From Clostridiaceae bacterium UBA6085 (lineage in GTDB: Bacteria; Bacillota; Clostridia; Clostridiales; Clostridiaceae): a stretch of 64,000 bases of DNA. The position numbers and the translations under genes were made by a program. Below, piece by piece: positions 63,941 to 64,000 of the stretch. A model generated the notes under the pieces. The model did not search any database. It was not told the DNA's origin and worked only from the letters and a program-made list of their open reading frames with translations. Location of the stretch: positions 74,841 through 138,840 of the forward strand of contig DIXH01000037.1 in NCBI GenBank assembly GCA_002428605.1, written 5' to 3'. Position 1 is the stretch's first letter; each line of letters begins with the position of its first letter.

Positions 63941-64000
63941 CTAAAACTCCAGCTTTAGAGTTCTTAGTCTGAGTCCTTCTGCCAGTATGTTCCTGGCTGC
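63941..64000 (-). CDS. tnpB: TnpB, C-terminal fragment (IS200/IS605 family)
   Basis: The last 19 codons of a minus-strand gene run in from the right edge, reading AARNILAEGLRLRTLKLEF and then TAG at 63941. The phrase xxAARNILAEGL is the standard C-terminus of TnpB, the RNA-guided nuclease of IS200/IS605 elements, just after its zinc-ribbon and last catalytic Asp. Most of the gene, and any tnpA, is outside the window, so activity cannot be judged. Confidence 0.8.
   Translation of the reverse strand, partial: AARNILAEGLRLRTLKLEF

Overview
The window reads as chromosome from an anaerobic, fermentative member of the Clostridia (Bacillota). Pointers are a trimeric NADH/ferredoxin-type [FeFe] hydrogenase, a tungsten-type aldehyde:ferredoxin oxidoreductase, an AcoR-driven acetoin dehydrogenase operon, strong GGAGG ribosome binding sites, some TTG/GTG starts, and heavy use of AGG/AGA (Arg) and ATA (Ile) codons. 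I do not name a genus. Apart from one IS200/IS605-type (TnpB) element entering at the right edge, I see no prophage, CRISPR array, rRNA or tRNA.

Layout. 1-1.2 kb: tail of a flavodoxin-like protein, a QueG-like Fe-S protein, and a decayed 3' remnant of an Old-Yellow-Enzyme gene. 1.4-6.4 kb: a sigma-54 activator, then a sigma-54 promoter driving AOR, an SDR dehydrogenase and a MoaD-like protein. 6.5-16 kb: a single-domain OYE enzyme divergent from acoR, then a second sigma-54 promoter and Lin0512-family gene-acoA-acoB-acoX-acoC-acoL. 16-20.2 kb: small membrane protein, methyltransferase, split permease, aroD and an MFS carrier. 20.3-24.5 kb: hydCBA on the minus strand behind a Rex-like operator. 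24.9-34.6 kb: a HAD phosphatase, then a TRAP transporter, DeoR regulator, FGGY kinase, Zn dehydrogenase, DhnA-type aldolase and D-2-hydroxyacid dehydrogenase, probably one catabolic pathway for an unknown polyol or sugar acid. 34.7-37.4 kb: an ABC-2 exporter. 37.6-42 kb: a beta-glucoside PTS operon with a BglG/LicT antiterminator and two RAT/terminator switches. 42-48.3 kb: aminopeptidase, aminotransferase, a beta-helix lipoprotein, and an alkaline phosphatase frameshifted near its 3' end. 48.5-62.4 kb: a sialic-acid (or related nonulosonate) operon. 62.5-64 kb: an MBL-fold alkylsulfatase-like gene whose stop codon lies in the end of a TnpB element.

How the parts work together. Two AcoR-like activators each face their own sigma-54 promoter, with upstream dyads that differ by one base per half-site (TGTCAT-N2-ATGACA versus TCTCAT-N2-ATGAGA). 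The AOR-side dyads form the stem of the activator gene's own terminator. The hydrogenase operon appears to be under redox (Rex) control. The nan operon encodes import (Dpp-type ABC), aldol cleavage (NanA-like), two redox enzymes of unknown role, a kinase (NanK), an RpiR regulator and NagB. ManNAc-6-P epimerase (NanE) is fused behind an SGNH esterase domain. No NagA or sialidase is visible in the window.

The strongest leads are the SGNH-NanE fusion within an operon that also encodes a fumarate-reductase-like flavoprotein and a Gfo/Idh/MocA enzyme, the dual-use terminator/enhancer hairpin, the 5-bp tandem-unit frameshift in the phosphatase, and the uncharacterised TRAP-kinase-aldolase pathway.
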